A DNA stretch of 64,000 bases from Marinoscillum sp040218045 (GCA_040218045.1 JAVJQA010000060.1:1-64000); one strand, 5' to 3'; positions 1-8,756 are shown, counted from the stretch's first letter. Notes: generated by a model from the sequence alone, not told the origin. Numbers and translations are program-made.

Positions 1-409
1 AAACCTTCCCTTTTATTGAAGGGTTTTGGCCGCATACGAGTCAAAGATTCCACTCGCTTTGCCTTGCCCCCTTCATACGCCAGTGTTTACAAAGGACATG
101 GGGGAGCCACCCATAATAGTGAATCGATGATCAGTATTCAAACCCTGGCCGTGTGAAAACCTATGAGCATACATTAATTCTGATATTGGTTGACAATAAC
201 AATTTATAATCCCTTCGCGGGCCGCCTAATTGTACTTTACCAGTATTACTTTAATCTTGGGTTTGTAGACAGGCAAAAGCTGTCGTCCTGTAGTGGGTTG
301 TCATCTTATGTCGTTAGTCCTTCATATAGTTGTCATGGTTCTGGTTGATCCTGCCTTAGGTTGACAGGTTTTATCTGTGTCCTGGGCCTGAGTTTAGGAT
401 GTTCATCTA
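1..409. other. Region without recognisable gene
   Basis: I see no convincing gene here. A weak hairpin (arms near 2-8 and 18-26, one bulge, followed by a short T run) could be the terminator of a gene lying before the window. A 64-codon minus-strand frame at 333-527 overlaps the end of the DUF3592 gene in another frame and has no recognisable motif, so I leave it out. Confidence 0.4.
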
Positions 410-874
410 CTACCAGATTAAAGGTGGAACTCCACCCTGACTTAATTTTTCGTGCTGCATGATCCAACCAAAATAAACCAGGAAGATCCCGAAAGGGAGC
501 ATGAGCAGCCCAAAAAAGTTGCTCCACTTGAACAGTATGGCATTTGTTGGATCCTCCGGATAGTAATAGACCGTCACCTCACCTACTTTCGCAATTCCAT
601 TTTCGGATTTTCCTGAAGAGCTAAAGGACACTACCTCCCTGCGCGCTCCATTCTGATCATAGAAGAATGCCTTTTCATACTCGTAAAATTCACCTTCCGT
701 ATCATCGTATTCATAAGCAGTGTCAAAGACAGTGCCGGTTGTTTTGGTCCATGCTACCATGGGATAAATGTTTTTAATGCCCACATAGCACGCGAAGATC
801 AATAGGCCAATGCCAGAAAGCAATACGATCATGCCGATCAAATTGGGTATGAAAATTTGGTTGTTATCTCGCAT
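410..874 (-). CDS. DUF3592 domain membrane protein
   Basis: A 154-residue protein of unknown function with the DUF3592 layout: an N-terminal membrane segment (about residues 8-33), a soluble strand-rich middle with the family pattern W-x-x-T-x-G-T-V near 42-49 and Y-Y-P-E-D-P near 104-109, and a second membrane segment (about 119-138). The soluble part probably faces the periplasm. It starts 14 bases after the stop of the TRAP-type binding protein on the same strand, so the two are probably co-transcribed; nothing shows a functional link. The family call is by pattern and fairly secure; the role is unknown. Confidence 0.75.
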   Translation of the reverse strand: MRDNNQIFIPNLIGMIVLLSGIGLLIFACYVGIKNIYPMVAWTKTTGTVFDTAYEYDDTEGEFYEYEKAFFYDQNGARREVVSFSSSGKSENGIAKVGEVTVYYYPEDPTNAILFKWSNFFGLLMLPFGIFLVYFGWIMQHEKLSQGGVPPLIW

Positions 875-888
875 TATTGGAAAACGGG

Positions 889-2031
889 TTACCCTATCTG
901 TTCATAGAAAACCTTCTCACCAATGTCCATCCAACCTTTTATCTGGTTCCTGAAATTTTTTTGGTGGTCATGTACTTTTTTGCTCAGTTCATCGCTAGAA
1001 GTAAGTTCATTCAGTACCTCATCCGTAGCGCGCTTAAGTCCAGCCATCACATCCTGTGGAAAAGCTTTAATCTGGACAGAAGTTTCTTTGATGATTTTTT
1101 GAAGATACTCACCATTTTTGGCATCAAATTCAGCCATCATCCACCTGTTGAGCCGGTAAGCAGCCGTTCTGATAATTTCCTGAAGATCTGCCGGTAGCTC
1201 CTCAAATTTTGATTTGTTCACGGTCAATTCAAGCACCGGCCCTGGCTCGTGCCAGCCCGGATAGTAATAATACTTGGCAACCTGATGAAACCCCATTTTG
1301 TAATCATGATAAGGGCCGATCCATTCGGTGGCATCAATCACGCCCCTCTCCAGGTTGGTATAGATTTCCCCACCTGACACCAACATGGGAGTGCCTCCGG
1401 CTTTGGCGAGCACTTTGCCACCCAGGCCAGGCATCCTCATTTTAAGCCCTTTTAGGTCGGCTATTGAATTGATCTCTTTGTTAAACCAACCGCCCATCTG
1501 CACACCGGTGTTTCCACAAATAAAAGGGAGCAAATCGAAGGGCTTATAAATTTCGTTCCACAGCTGTTGGCCGCCTCCTGAAATGATCCAGGAACCCATT
1601 TGCTGGGCATTCATCCCAAAGGGAACCGCTGTAAAAAATGAAGCCGAGGGTAGTTTCCCTGCCCAATAGTAAGATGCACCATGGTTCATTTCTACTGCTC
1701 CACTGCTCACCGCATCAAACCCCTCCAAAGCAGGGATCAGCTCACCACCACCATATACGGTTATCTCCATTCGGCCACCAGACATTGCCTTGACCCATTC
1801 TGCCATCATTTTGCAACCTTCACCCACTACCGGGAAATTGGGTGGCCAGGTAGTGGTCATTTTCCATCTTGTGGTCTTATTGAAGTTGATGTTGATTGAT
1901 TTTTTATCCTCCGGATCACAAGCAGCCAGGCCTAGCGTGCTGCCAGTCAGGATCCCAGCTCCAATATTTTTGACAAAACTCCGTCGATTGTTATATTTAT
2001 GATCGTTACTCATGCGGATGAAATTAGTCAA
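889..2031 (-). CDS. TRAP transporter substrate-binding protein, DctP/TakP-like, Tat lipoprotein
   Basis: Periplasmic solute receptor of the TRAP family (380 aa), which would bind an organic acid, possibly a 2-oxo acid as in TakP-like members, and deliver it to a DctQ/DctM permease. The N-terminus has a twin-arginine motif (RRSFVK, Arg16-Arg17), a hydrophobic stretch and a lipobox-like LGLAAC with Cys38, so it is probably folded in the cytoplasm, exported by Tat and lipidated. The body begins WKMTTTWPPNFP and carries the conserved Gly-rich GGGELIPALEGFDAV segment. An alternative start is Met7 (at 2013). No DctQ or DctM gene lies in the window; the downstream partner is a DUF3592 protein. Ligand unknown. 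Confidence 0.88.
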   Translation of the reverse strand: MTNFIRMSNDHKYNNRRSFVKNIGAGILTGSTLGLAACDPEDKKSININFNKTTRWKMTTTWPPNFPVVGEGCKMMAEWVKAMSGGRMEITVYGGGELIPALEGFDAVSSGAVEMNHGASYYWAGKLPSASFFTAVPFGMNAQQMGSWIISGGGQQLWNEIYKPFDLLPFICGNTGVQMGGWFNKEINSIADLKGLKMRMPGLGGKVLAKAGGTPMLVSGGEIYTNLERGVIDATEWIGPYHDYKMGFHQVAKYYYYPGWHEPGPVLELTVNKSKFEELPADLQEIIRTAAYRLNRWMMAEFDAKNGEYLQKIIKETSVQIKAFPQDVMAGLKRATDEVLNELTSSDELSKKVHDHQKNFRNQIKGWMDIGEKVFYEQIG

Positions 2032-2098
2032 TTCTTAATCATTCAAGAAAATTGAAATATTTCCCAACCTCAGAGAGACCCTAAGAGTTAATTACCTC

Positions 2099-2755
2099 AT
2101 GAACCTTGAAAACAGTTTAAAATTTCTGGAGCAGCTCGCTCTCAACAATAGCAAAGAGTGGATGGATGCCAACAAGAGTTGGTACCAGGATTGCCGAAAG
2201 GAATTCATCTCATTTGTAGATCAGGTATTAAAAGAAATGCAAACTTTTGAGCCCGCTGTGGCAGGACTGGAAGGAAGAAAATGTATTTTCAGGATCAATC
2301 GGGACATTCGCTTTAGCAATGACAAACGACCCTACAAAGTGAATTTTGGGGTGGCCATCTCCGAAGGGGGCAAGCATTCAGAGAATCCGTCTTACTATTT
2401 TCATTTACAGCCCGGCTCCAATTTTGTTGGTGGAGGGATTTATATGCCGCCTGGAGAAACGCTGAAGAAAATCAGGCAAGAGGTAGACTACAACCCTGAG
2501 GAACTTAGGAAGGTTGTAGATGAGGAAGAGTTCAAAAAGGTGTTTGGAGCTATCCGGGGTGAAAAACTGAAAACAGCCCCTAAAGGATACCCCAAAGATC
2601 ATCCAAACATTGAGTTTTTAAAGCTCAAAAGTTTCACAGTGATGAATGAGCTTCAGGATAAGGATGTGGCTTCAGAAGGTCTCAAAAAAGTGGTTTTAGA
2701 GCATTTTAAACTCATGAAGCCGTTCAATGATTATTTGGCTGTTGCGGTCAGTTAA
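2099..2755 (+). CDS. DUF2461 domain-containing protein
   Basis: A 218-residue cytoplasmic protein of the DUF2461 (TIGR02453-like) family, found widely in Bacteroidota and of unknown function. The family hallmarks are visible: an opening LKFLEQLALNNSKEWMDANK, then FRINRDIRFSNDKRPYK near residues 64-80, YYFHLQPG and a GGGIYMPPGE segment near 112-121. It is transcribed divergently from the TRAP receptor, with 67 bases between the two starts, and is followed by tRNA-Val. Length agrees with the family. No export signal. The family call is firm; function is not known. Confidence 0.88.
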   Translation: MNLENSLKFLEQLALNNSKEWMDANKSWYQDCRKEFISFVDQVLKEMQTFEPAVAGLEGRKCIFRINRDIRFSNDKRPYKVNFGVAISEGGKHSENPSYYFHLQPGSNFVGGGIYMPPGETLKKIRQEVDYNPEELRKVVDEEEFKKVFGAIRGEKLKTAPKGYPKDHPNIEFLKLKSFTVMNELQDKDVASEGLKKVVLEHFKLMKPFNDYLAVAVS

Positions 2756-2856
2756 AAATTTTCTAAATATTTAAATCAAAGTATTTGCAATAGTGCCAAT
2801 CTATACTAGATTTGCAATCCGTTTTTGAGAGGTCTGGTAGAGACCTTGACGAAAAG

Positions 2857-2931
2857 GGGCGCTTAGCTCAGCTGGTTCAGAGCACCTCGTTTACACCGAG
2901 GGGGTCGGGGGTTCGAATCCCTCAGCGCCCA
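2857..2931 (+). tRNA. tRNA-Val (anticodon UAC)
   Basis: Complete cloverleaf. The acceptor arms GGGCGCT (2857-2863) and AGCGCCC (2924-2930) pair perfectly, followed by discriminator A2931. The anticodon stem CCTCG/CGAGG encloses the loop TTTACAC, giving anticodon UAC for valine. The T arm contains GTTCGAATCC. The CCA end is not encoded. A strong hairpin terminator follows ten bases later. Confidence 0.97.
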
Positions 2932-2940
2932 CATCACCAT

Positions 2941-2972
2941 AAACCCTGATGAGAAATTATCAGGGTTTTTTT
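2941..2972 (+). terminator. Intrinsic terminator of tRNA-Val
   Basis: Perfect inverted arms AAACCCTGAT and ATCAGGGTTT around a short GAGAAATT loop, running into a T tract. It sits ten bases after the tRNA. An almost identical copy lies at 3055-3086. Confidence 0.88.
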
Positions 2973-3028
2973 ATGCTCATGACTGAGGGATGAGAACCCG
3001 GGGTTCTGCCACAGGCATTCCGGTGGAA

Positions 3029-3088
3029 GAATCCCTCAGTGCCCACATCACCATAAACCCTGATGAGCAATTATCAGGGTTTTTTATG
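3029..3088 (+). repeat. Second copy of the tRNA-Val 3' end and terminator
   Basis: These 60 bases repeat 2915-2975, which is the 3' part of the T arm and acceptor arm of tRNA-Val plus its terminator. I see two substitutions and one T fewer in the T tract. The copies start 114 bases apart. The upstream part of the tRNA is not repeated, so this copy is not a tRNA gene. One substitution falls in the acceptor strand (AGTGCCC instead of AGCGCCC). This looks like a tandem duplication, or a scar left by an element that used the tRNA end as attachment site. No integrase lies nearby. Confidence 0.85.
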
Positions 3089-3211
3089 TTGTTGAATGAG
3101 GGATTTAAATTGTAGTTTCGGACAGAGCAAGAGTCCTATTGGAGACATTTCTATGAACGATATTTTGATTATTCCTGACTTAAGGTCATTTTCGATGAAA
3201 TCTAAATCATC

Positions 3212-3775
3212 ATGGATCCTTTCGAATACGTAGTAGTCCTGCAATCTCTTATTCTTGGCTTGGGCATAGCCCAGCTACTCACGGGTAGTGCAGATGTGAT
3301 TTCCAATTTAAAAAATGTAAAACCCGGGTTTGCTCACAGCTTCATGGTTTTCAATATCTTCCTTATGCATTTACAAGAGTGGTGGTACAGTTATCAATAT
3401 GGATTGGAAATTACAGCCTGGACACTGCCTATTGTTATTGTTTTATTGATCTACCCTATTTTGCTCTTCATTTTGGCGAGAATGCTTTTCCCTACTGGTT
3501 TGAGAGGAAATGAGAAAGACCTTAAAGAATACTTTTTTGATCAATGGCAGTGGTTTTACGCAATTTTGGTAGCCATACCGGTTGTGAGTATGTTTCAGAA
3601 TGTATTGATTTCAGGGAAGGATATTTCTCTTCAGATTCCACAGTTTGCGATGATTATTATTTATTCAGCTTTTATTCTGACCAATGTGAAGAGTGTGAGG
3701 ATCCACAATGTTTTCCAGGTAATACAGACGATCATCTGGATTGGTTTCATCGTCTTTGATCCGTACACACTCTAA
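3212..3775 (+). CDS. Small multi-spanning membrane protein, unknown function
   Basis: A 187-residue protein that I do not recognise by name. It has five or six hydrophobic segments (about residues 7-28, 43-58, 68-92, 112-132, 141-158, 165-182) and an N-terminal motif E-Y-V-V-x-L-Q-S-L-I-L-G-L-G. That motif and a W-W pair near residue 57 recur in both halves of the 384-residue protein at 60169-61323, so I place the two in one family with this as the single-unit form. No neighbour suggests a role: tRNA-Val lies upstream and a convergent thioredoxin pair downstream. It is not clearly a transporter or enzyme. Confidence 0.7.
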   Translation: MDPFEYVVVLQSLILGLGIAQLLTGSADVISNLKNVKPGFAHSFMVFNIFLMHLQEWWYSYQYGLEITAWTLPIVIVLLIYPILLFILARMLFPTGLRGNEKDLKEYFFDQWQWFYAILVAIPVVSMFQNVLISGKDISLQIPQFAMIIIYSAFILTNVKSVRIHNVFQVIQTIIWIGFIVFDPYTL

Positions 3776-3835
3776 TAGACATCTCTCCGGTTGCCCAACT
3801 TTGTGAGTTGCTCAAGATATAGAGATGATGCTTGG

Positions 3836-4090
3836 TCAATTAATCGAGCCCATTACTCTTTGCATAAACCCATTGAGTGCTTCTTTCTGAGGAGTACCAT
3901 TCTTGATTTCCTTGGAAACTTCGAGTGCACCATACATATTGGACAGCAATTCTCCGATCACATCTAGTTCCTCATCTTTGATCCCCTTAGCTTCTGAAAT
4001 GTGCTCCAGAAGTTCAATAGTTTCCACTACCCAATCCTCATCATTTTGATCTACAAAGTCTACGATGTGCTTAATTAGCGGTAATCTCAT
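3836..4090 (-). CDS. DUF6952-like small protein
   Basis: An 84-residue acidic, helical protein resembling the DUF6952 family of Bacteroidota, which usually sits next to a thioredoxin-fold gene. The conserved core DEELDVIGELLSNMYGALEV lies near residues 40-59 and the C-terminus reads EALNGFMQRVMGSI. Its start overlaps the end of the thioredoxin gene by 20 bases, so the two are translationally coupled and probably act together, perhaps in redox homeostasis; that role is inference from pairing only. No membrane segment or signal peptide. Confidence 0.75.
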   Translation of the reverse strand: MRLPLIKHIVDFVDQNDEDWVVETIELLEHISEAKGIKDEELDVIGELLSNMYGALEVSKEIKNGTPQKEALNGFMQRVMGSIN

Positions 4091-4382
4091 CTAAAATGCT
4101 TGTTATGTTCTCAATTTTGTTTCCGGCAGTTTGCTTCACCAATGAGCCGTTTTTAAACCCTGCAAAAGTTGGAAGATTTTTGACCTCTGCCAGTTGTCTG
4201 GAGTTTGGAAGCTTTTCGGCGTCCACATATACGAAAGCCATATCAGGGTTTGATTCTGCCAGTCTTTTAAACTTGGGCTTGATTACCCGGCAATTTCCAC
4301 ACCAGGTGGCTCCATACTGTACAATTACCTTCGAGTGATCATTGACCAACTCTGATAAGTTATCTTCTGTTAATTCTATCAT
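4071..4382 (-). CDS. Thioredoxin family protein
   Basis: A thioredoxin-fold thiol-disulfide oxidoreductase, about 103 residues from the Met at 4382 (MIELTEDNL). The active site is WCGNCR instead of the classical WCGPC, with the usual YGATW before it and the cis-proline region NLPTF after it. The reading frame stays open upstream to 4475, but the extra 31 codons do not resemble the family and run up to the LacI gene, so I prefer the inner start. It probably reduces cytoplasmic disulfides. It forms a two-gene unit with the DUF6952-like protein. Confidence 0.9.
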   Translation of the reverse strand: MIELTEDNLSELVNDHSKVIVQYGATWCGNCRVIKPKFKRLAESNPDMAFVYVDAEKLPNSRQLAEVKNLPTFAGFKNGSLVKQTAGNKIENITSILDEITAN

Positions 4383-4475
4383 TTCTCTTATTTCGTGTTT
4401 TTTGAAGGGGCAAAACTGAGACAATAGTGATTGAAAGAAATTATTCCCTGATAAGAATTTCCTATCTTGTTCCAA

Positions 4476-5495
4476 TCAATCAATATGCGAACTTTCTCTT
4501 ACGATAAGTTCACTGTGCATAACTACAGTTTCGTTAATTTCCTGGTCAGGATTATTGATTCGCTGAATGAGCAGTTCAGCAGCTTTTTGGCCCATTTCAT
4601 AACCCGGCTGAGACATGGTGGTAAGGGATGGTTCATACAGTGCACTGATTGACCAGTTGCTGAAGCCCACGACCATTACATCCTGAGGCACACGAAGCCC
4701 AATTGACTTTAGGTTTTTGATCGCTCCTATGGCCAGCATATCAGTTGCGGCGAAAAGTGCATCTATTTGCTTCGACTTGATTAATGGCTCTGTTTTCAAC
4801 CTGCCTGCCTCATAGTCTCCTGAATCACAGTGTATGATCCAATCATCCTTGGTATTTAAGCCAGCTTCAGAAAGTGCCCTATTATATCCTGCAAGTCTAT
4901 CCTTGTTAATCAGCAAGTTTATTGGTCCTCCAACATAGGCTATTCGTTCACACCCCTGCTCTATCAAATGTTTCACTGCCTGATAGCCTGCCTCAAAGTC
5001 GTCTAACACGACTTTAGGTGCATCTATTTCGTCACAGATACAATCAAAAAATACGAGGGGTATATTGCGGTCCACAAATTCTTTGAAATGGTCAAAATTA
5101 TTGGTTTCTCTGGAAACACAAGCCATTAACCCGTCCACTCGACCATTAACAAGTGCTTTGGAGTCGATTACCTCTCTGTCATAGGACTCATGAGAAGAAG
5201 AAATGATCACATTGTACCCATTTGAATAAGCATGGTCTTCGATTCCGCGGATCACCATCGAGAAAAACTCGTGGACGAGCTGTGGTATTATAATACCTAA
5301 AGTTCGTGTTTTGCTGCTTCTCAGGCTTAGTGCAGTAAAGTGTGGTTGATAGTTGTATTTTTTAGCAAGTGCTTTTACCGCATTCCTGGTGTCGATTTTC
5401 ACCAATGTATTATCTGCCAATGCCCTTGACACTGTTGAAACCGAAACATTAAGCTCACGAGCAATATCCTTTATGGTAACCGGGCCTTTCTTCAT
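4476..5495 (-). CDS. LacI family transcriptional regulator
   Basis: A 339-residue sugar-responsive repressor or activator. The N-terminus holds the LacI helix-turn-helix (TIKDIARELNVSVSTVSRAL, residues 7-26) and the hinge-helix region YQPHFTALSLRS. The rest is a periplasmic-binding-protein-like effector domain beginning TRTLGIIIPQL and ending with the family GQKAAELLIQRI segment. It is divergent from the SusC/SusD operon, and a LacI-type palindrome lies between them at 5642-5657, so it is the likely local regulator of the sugar locus. The effector is unknown; its position suggests the transported glycan or a breakdown product. Confidence 0.95.
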   Translation of the reverse strand: MKKGPVTIKDIARELNVSVSTVSRALADNTLVKIDTRNAVKALAKKYNYQPHFTALSLRSSKTRTLGIIIPQLVHEFFSMVIRGIEDHAYSNGYNVIISSSHESYDREVIDSKALVNGRVDGLMACVSRETNNFDHFKEFVDRNIPLVFFDCICDEIDAPKVVLDDFEAGYQAVKHLIEQGCERIAYVGGPINLLINKDRLAGYNRALSEAGLNTKDDWIIHCDSGDYEAGRLKTEPLIKSKQIDALFAATDMLAIGAIKNLKSIGLRVPQDVMVVGFSNWSISALYEPSLTTMSQPGYEMGQKAAELLIQRINNPDQEINETVVMHSELIVRESSHID

Positions 5496-5641
5496 TACAT
5501 AGCAAGTTAATGAACTCTAAAAAATAGTGCCTATTGATTGAGATTAAATTGTGCTTTCAAAGCGTACTGTGCCAGATGTGCAACTGGAAGTTCTATTTCT
5601 TGGAAAAGTCATAATTTATAACTTCAAAAAAATATTATGGG

Positions 5642-5657
5642 TTGCAAACGTTTGTAA
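5642..5657. promoter_or_regulatory. Putative LacI-family operator
   Basis: The 16-base dyad TTGCAAACGTTTGTAA has a perfect CAAACGTTTG core with central CG, the classical half-site arrangement of LacI/GalR proteins. It lies between the LacI-type gene and SusC, about 160 bases before the SusC start, which suits a site controlling the sus operon. Binding is inferred, not shown. Confidence 0.65.
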
Positions 5658-5668
5658 TTGTACAATTA
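5655..5668. promoter_or_regulatory. Second palindrome abutting the operator
   Basis: A perfect 14-base palindrome (TAATTG TA CAATTA) that overlaps the last bases of the LacI-type site. It differs from the first palindrome, so it may bind another protein or be part of a promoter. Confidence 0.4.
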
Positions 5669-5688
5669 CTAAAATCACGTGCTTTTTA

Positions 5689-5721
5689 TTGCAATTCTCT
5701 TTTAAAATTCTGTTAATTTAG
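5689..5721 (+). promoter_or_regulatory. Candidate promoter of the sus operon
   Basis: A TTG at 5689-5691 is followed after 22 bases by TAATTTAG at 5714-5721, one base off the Bacteroidota -7 pattern TAnnTTTG. The spacing is slightly long for the usual -33/-7 arrangement, so this is tentative. The SusC start is about 80 bases further on. Confidence 0.3.
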
Positions 5722-5803
5722 CTTTATTGGTATCTGAAATAGTCTCTATTTCAAGAAGTAACTTTAGTTAATAAGTAAAGTTTTAGAAACAAATTGTAAT
5801 AGT

Positions 5804-8737
5804 ATGAAGAAGTATTTACTCCTAGGATTATCGTTAATCCTGACAGCCTCATTGTGGGCGCAGGAACGAACGGTGTCTGGTACAGTGACCGACTCTGAAA
5901 CCGGAGAGTCCGTACCAGGTGCAAACGTCGTTGTAAAAGGTACAACGAATGGAACTATCACTGATTTTGATGGTAAATATCAAATTTCAGTAGGTAGTGA
6001 CGCTACACTTGTTTTCACATTTGTAGGCTACTCTGCTAAAGAAGTGGCCGTGGGAAACAGAAGTGTTATTGATGTAAAATTAGACCTTGATGTAGAGGAG
6101 CTATCCGAAGTAGTAGTAGTAGGATATGGTTCCCAGCAGAAAAAGGAAATTACATCTTCGGTAGTTTCTCTTGACGAAAAGGAATTCAACAAGGGTAACA
6201 TCAACGATCCAACCCAACTCCTTCAGGGCAAGGTTCCAGGGCTTAGTGTGTATAACAAAGGTGGAGACCCTAACTCTACTTCTACAATACGGCTGAGAGG
6301 AATATCCACTGTAGGTGCTAACACTGAACCTCTGGTCGTAATTGATGGAGTAATCGGCGCATCACTTCAAAACGTAGATCCGAATGACATTGCATCAATT
6401 AACGTATTGAAAGATGGGTCTGCTGCTGCGATCTATGGATCACGTGGTTCTTCTGGAGTTATCCTGGTGACTACCAAGCAAGGAAAAAGAGGTGGCGGAG
6501 TTACAGCCAACTATAATGGATATGTAGCCGCTGCTACTATTCTTAATGAGCAGCCTGTAATGACAGCTAGTGAATACATAGCTGCAGGAGGTAATGATCT
6601 TGGATCAGTAACAGACTGGCAGGACGAAGTAACACGAACTGGTGTTTCCAATGTTCATAATGTTGCTATTTCTGGTGGGTCTGCAAACACTACTTTTCGA
6701 CTTTCAACCAACTTCAGGGAAATCAACGGTATATTGAGAGAGTCTGGGTTTAGCCAAATCAATGCTAGAGCAAATATTAATCACTATGCATTGAATGACA
6801 AGTTGAAAATTTCATTCAACATGTCTACAACCAATAGAGAAAGTAACTTTTCTTATAATGAGTCGCTTCGTTACGCTGCTCTTTACAACCCAACTGCTCC
6901 GGTATTTTTCGACAATGGAGATTATTTTCAGGCTATTTTGTTTGATAACTTCAACCCCGTTGCAATTTTGGAGCAAAACCAAAATGTTGGGAAAAGAAAG
7001 GACCTGAACTTCAATGTACAGGCAGAATACAACATCACGGATGATCTATCAATCAATGCTAACTATGGTCAGCAGTATGATAACCGACTAAATGGGGAGT
7101 TTTACCCAAGCACTTCATTCTTCAGAGGTCTGAACCGAGGTGGATTGGCAAGAAGATATGTTGAAGATGGTAAATTCTCTCTTTTTGAATCTTATGCTAC
7201 ATTCAATAAGAGCATTAGTAAGATTGACTTCTCTGTTTCTGCTGGATATTCATTCCAGGAAAATGTGAGAGAAGGATTAACCCTTGAGTTGGGTAATTTC
7301 CCTTCTGATGCACTGGGTTTTTACGGGATTGACCTATCTGGTGACAGAGTAAGGGGTATTGCAGCAAATACATTTGTGGATAGCTGGGTTACTCCTGAAG
7401 AGCGAATCATTGCATTCTTCGGTAGAGCTAACTTTACTTTTGATGGTGGTATTTTCTTGAATGCTTCTATCAGAAGAGAAGGCTCCACAAAGCTTGGGGT
7501 AGACAACCAGTGGGGTGTTTTTCCAGCTGTTAGTGCGGGTGTTGATTTGAACAAGTACCTTTCATTAAGTAATGTTGACCTTCTGAAGTTTAGAGTTGGT
7601 TATGGTGTAACAGGAGCATTACCAGCAGTTTCTGGACAAGCTCAGGATCAATATACCTATAGTTTTGACGACAATGGAACAGTAAGACCAACCAGAGATG
7701 CTAATCCGGACCTTAAGTGGGAGGAGAAAGCTGAGATTAATATTGGTGTTGACTTTGGTCTTGGTGGAAACTTAACGGGGTCTGTTGATGCCTATACTAG
7801 AAATATCACGGATTTCATTCAGGAAGTGGCTATTCCGGTTCCACCGGGGATCTCAGGTACGCAGTATCAAAACATTGGTGAGTTAAAAACCAATGGGATT
7901 GAAGTTGCCCTGAACTATGATGCCATACAAAATGCTGATTTCAGCTGGAATACGGGGATTATTGCCAGTACTTACAAGTCAACTCTTGAAGATTACTACA
8001 TTGACATTCCTACAATGAGAGGTAACCTAGGTTCGCCTGGCCAAAATTCAACAAATATGGTTAGAGTTGCTGTTGGTGAAGAGATAGGCCAAATTTGGGG
8101 GCCAGTTTTCGAAAGCGTAGATGAGAATGGTGCGCCAGTTATGAAGGACTTGAACGGTGATGGTCAGCTGATCACAGATCAGGGTTCAGCACTTGCTGAC
8201 AATGGGGATTTTGAAGTACTTGGTAACGGACTTCCTTCTTTGGAGGTTGGTTGGACCAACGTAATCACTTATAAAAACTGGGATTTCAATGCATTCTTCC
8301 GAGGTGCATTCGGTCATAGTTTAGTGAATACGTATAGGGCTTTCTACGAACCAATTGATCCGGGAGCAATTAACTCGTATAACAGGATTAAGTCAGATAA
8401 AGCTGTAGATGGTTTAACCGTTTCTCAGTTCAGCTCACTATATGTTGAGAAAGCTGACTTCCTGAAACTTGATAACGTGACTGTAGGATATAACTTTGAT
8501 ATGTCTAATTCTTCAGCTTTTAAAAACATTCGCCTTTACGCTAGTGTTCAAAATGCTTTTGTAATCACTGGGTATTCCGGGATCGATCCAGAGCCAGTGT
8601 TGCAAGATGGAGGTCCTTTGGATAATGGAGCACGCTACGACCCTAATAACGTGGATGTTCTTGCACCAGGTATCGACAGAAGATACAACTACTTTACATC
8701 AAGAACCTTCACGTTCGGAATTAATGTAGGTTTTTAA
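5804..8737 (+). CDS. SusC/RagA family TonB-linked outer membrane transporter
   Basis: Outer-membrane TonB-dependent transporter of 977 residues that imports glycan fragments together with its SusD partner. In order: signal peptide (1-19, cleavage after LWA), a carboxypeptidase-regulatory-like domain beginning VSGTVTDSETGESVPGANV (about 24-95), the SusC signature SEVVVVGYGSQQKKEITSSV (about 100-120), the plug domain with LLQGKVPGLSV, and a beta-barrel ending in TFTFGINVGF with the usual terminal Phe. No STN signalling domain is present, so control is probably by the neighbouring LacI protein and not by an anti-sigma factor. It is followed by SusD after 19 bases. Substrate unknown. Confidence 0.97.
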   Translation: MKKYLLLGLSLILTASLWAQERTVSGTVTDSETGESVPGANVVVKGTTNGTITDFDGKYQISVGSDATLVFTFVGYSAKEVAVGNRSVIDVKLDLDVEELSEVVVVGYGSQQKKEITSSVVSLDEKEFNKGNINDPTQLLQGKVPGLSVYNKGGDPNSTSTIRLRGISTVGANTEPLVVIDGVIGASLQNVDPNDIASINVLKDGSAAAIYGSRGSSGVILVTTKQGKRGGGVTANYNGYVAAATILNEQPVMTASEYIAAGGNDLGSVTDWQDEVTRTGVSNVHNVAISGGSANTTFRLSTNFREINGILRESGFSQINARANINHYALNDKLKISFNMSTTNRESNFSYNESLRYAALYNPTAPVFFDNGDYFQAILFDNFNPVAILEQNQNVGKRKDLNFNVQAEYNITDDLSINANYGQQYDNRLNGEFYPSTSFFRGLNRGGLARRYVEDGKFSLFESYATFNKSISKIDFSVSAGYSFQENVREGLTLELGNFPSDALGFYGIDLSGDRVRGIAANTFVDSWVTPEERIIAFFGRANFTFDGGIFLNASIRREGSTKLGVDNQWGVFPAVSAGVDLNKYLSLSNVDLLKFRVGYGVTGALPAVSGQAQDQYTYSFDDNGTVRPTRDANPDLKWEEKAEINIGVDFGLGGNLTGSVDAYTRNITDFIQEVAIPVPPGISGTQYQNIGELKTNGIEVALNYDAIQNADFSWNTGIIASTYKSTLEDYYIDIPTMRGNLGSPGQNSTNMVRVAVGEEIGQIWGPVFESVDENGAPVMKDLNGDGQLITDQGSALADNGDFEVLGNGLPSLEVGWTNVITYKNWDFNAFFRGAFGHSLVNTYRAFYEPIDPGAINSYNRIKSDKAVDGLTVSQFSSLYVEKADFLKLDNVTVGYNFDMSNSSAFKNIRLYASVQNAFVITGYSGIDPEPVLQDGGPLDNGARYDPNNVDVLAPGIDRRYNYFTSRTFTFGINVGF

Positions 8738-8756
8738 TTAAAAACTTGATTAGGAA

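Larger units (their letters stand above)
5496..5803. other. Divergent LacI/SusC regulatory region
   Basis: A 308-base AT-rich gap with no gene. It holds the two palindromes near 5642-5668 and the candidate promoter described separately. The long leader before SusC has an A-rich stretch just upstream of the ATG at 5804 and no clear Shine-Dalgarno site, as is usual in this phylum. Confidence 0.6.

Noticed and set aside
333..527. Minus-strand 64-codon open frame
   Set aside because: Overlaps the end of the DUF3592 gene in another frame and has no family pattern.
3029..3088. A second tRNA gene
   Set aside because: Only the 3' part is repeated; no D arm or anticodon arm is present upstream.
4383..4475. 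N-terminal extension of the thioredoxin
   Set aside because: The extra 31 codons do not resemble the family; the inner Met at 4382 fits the thioredoxin start.
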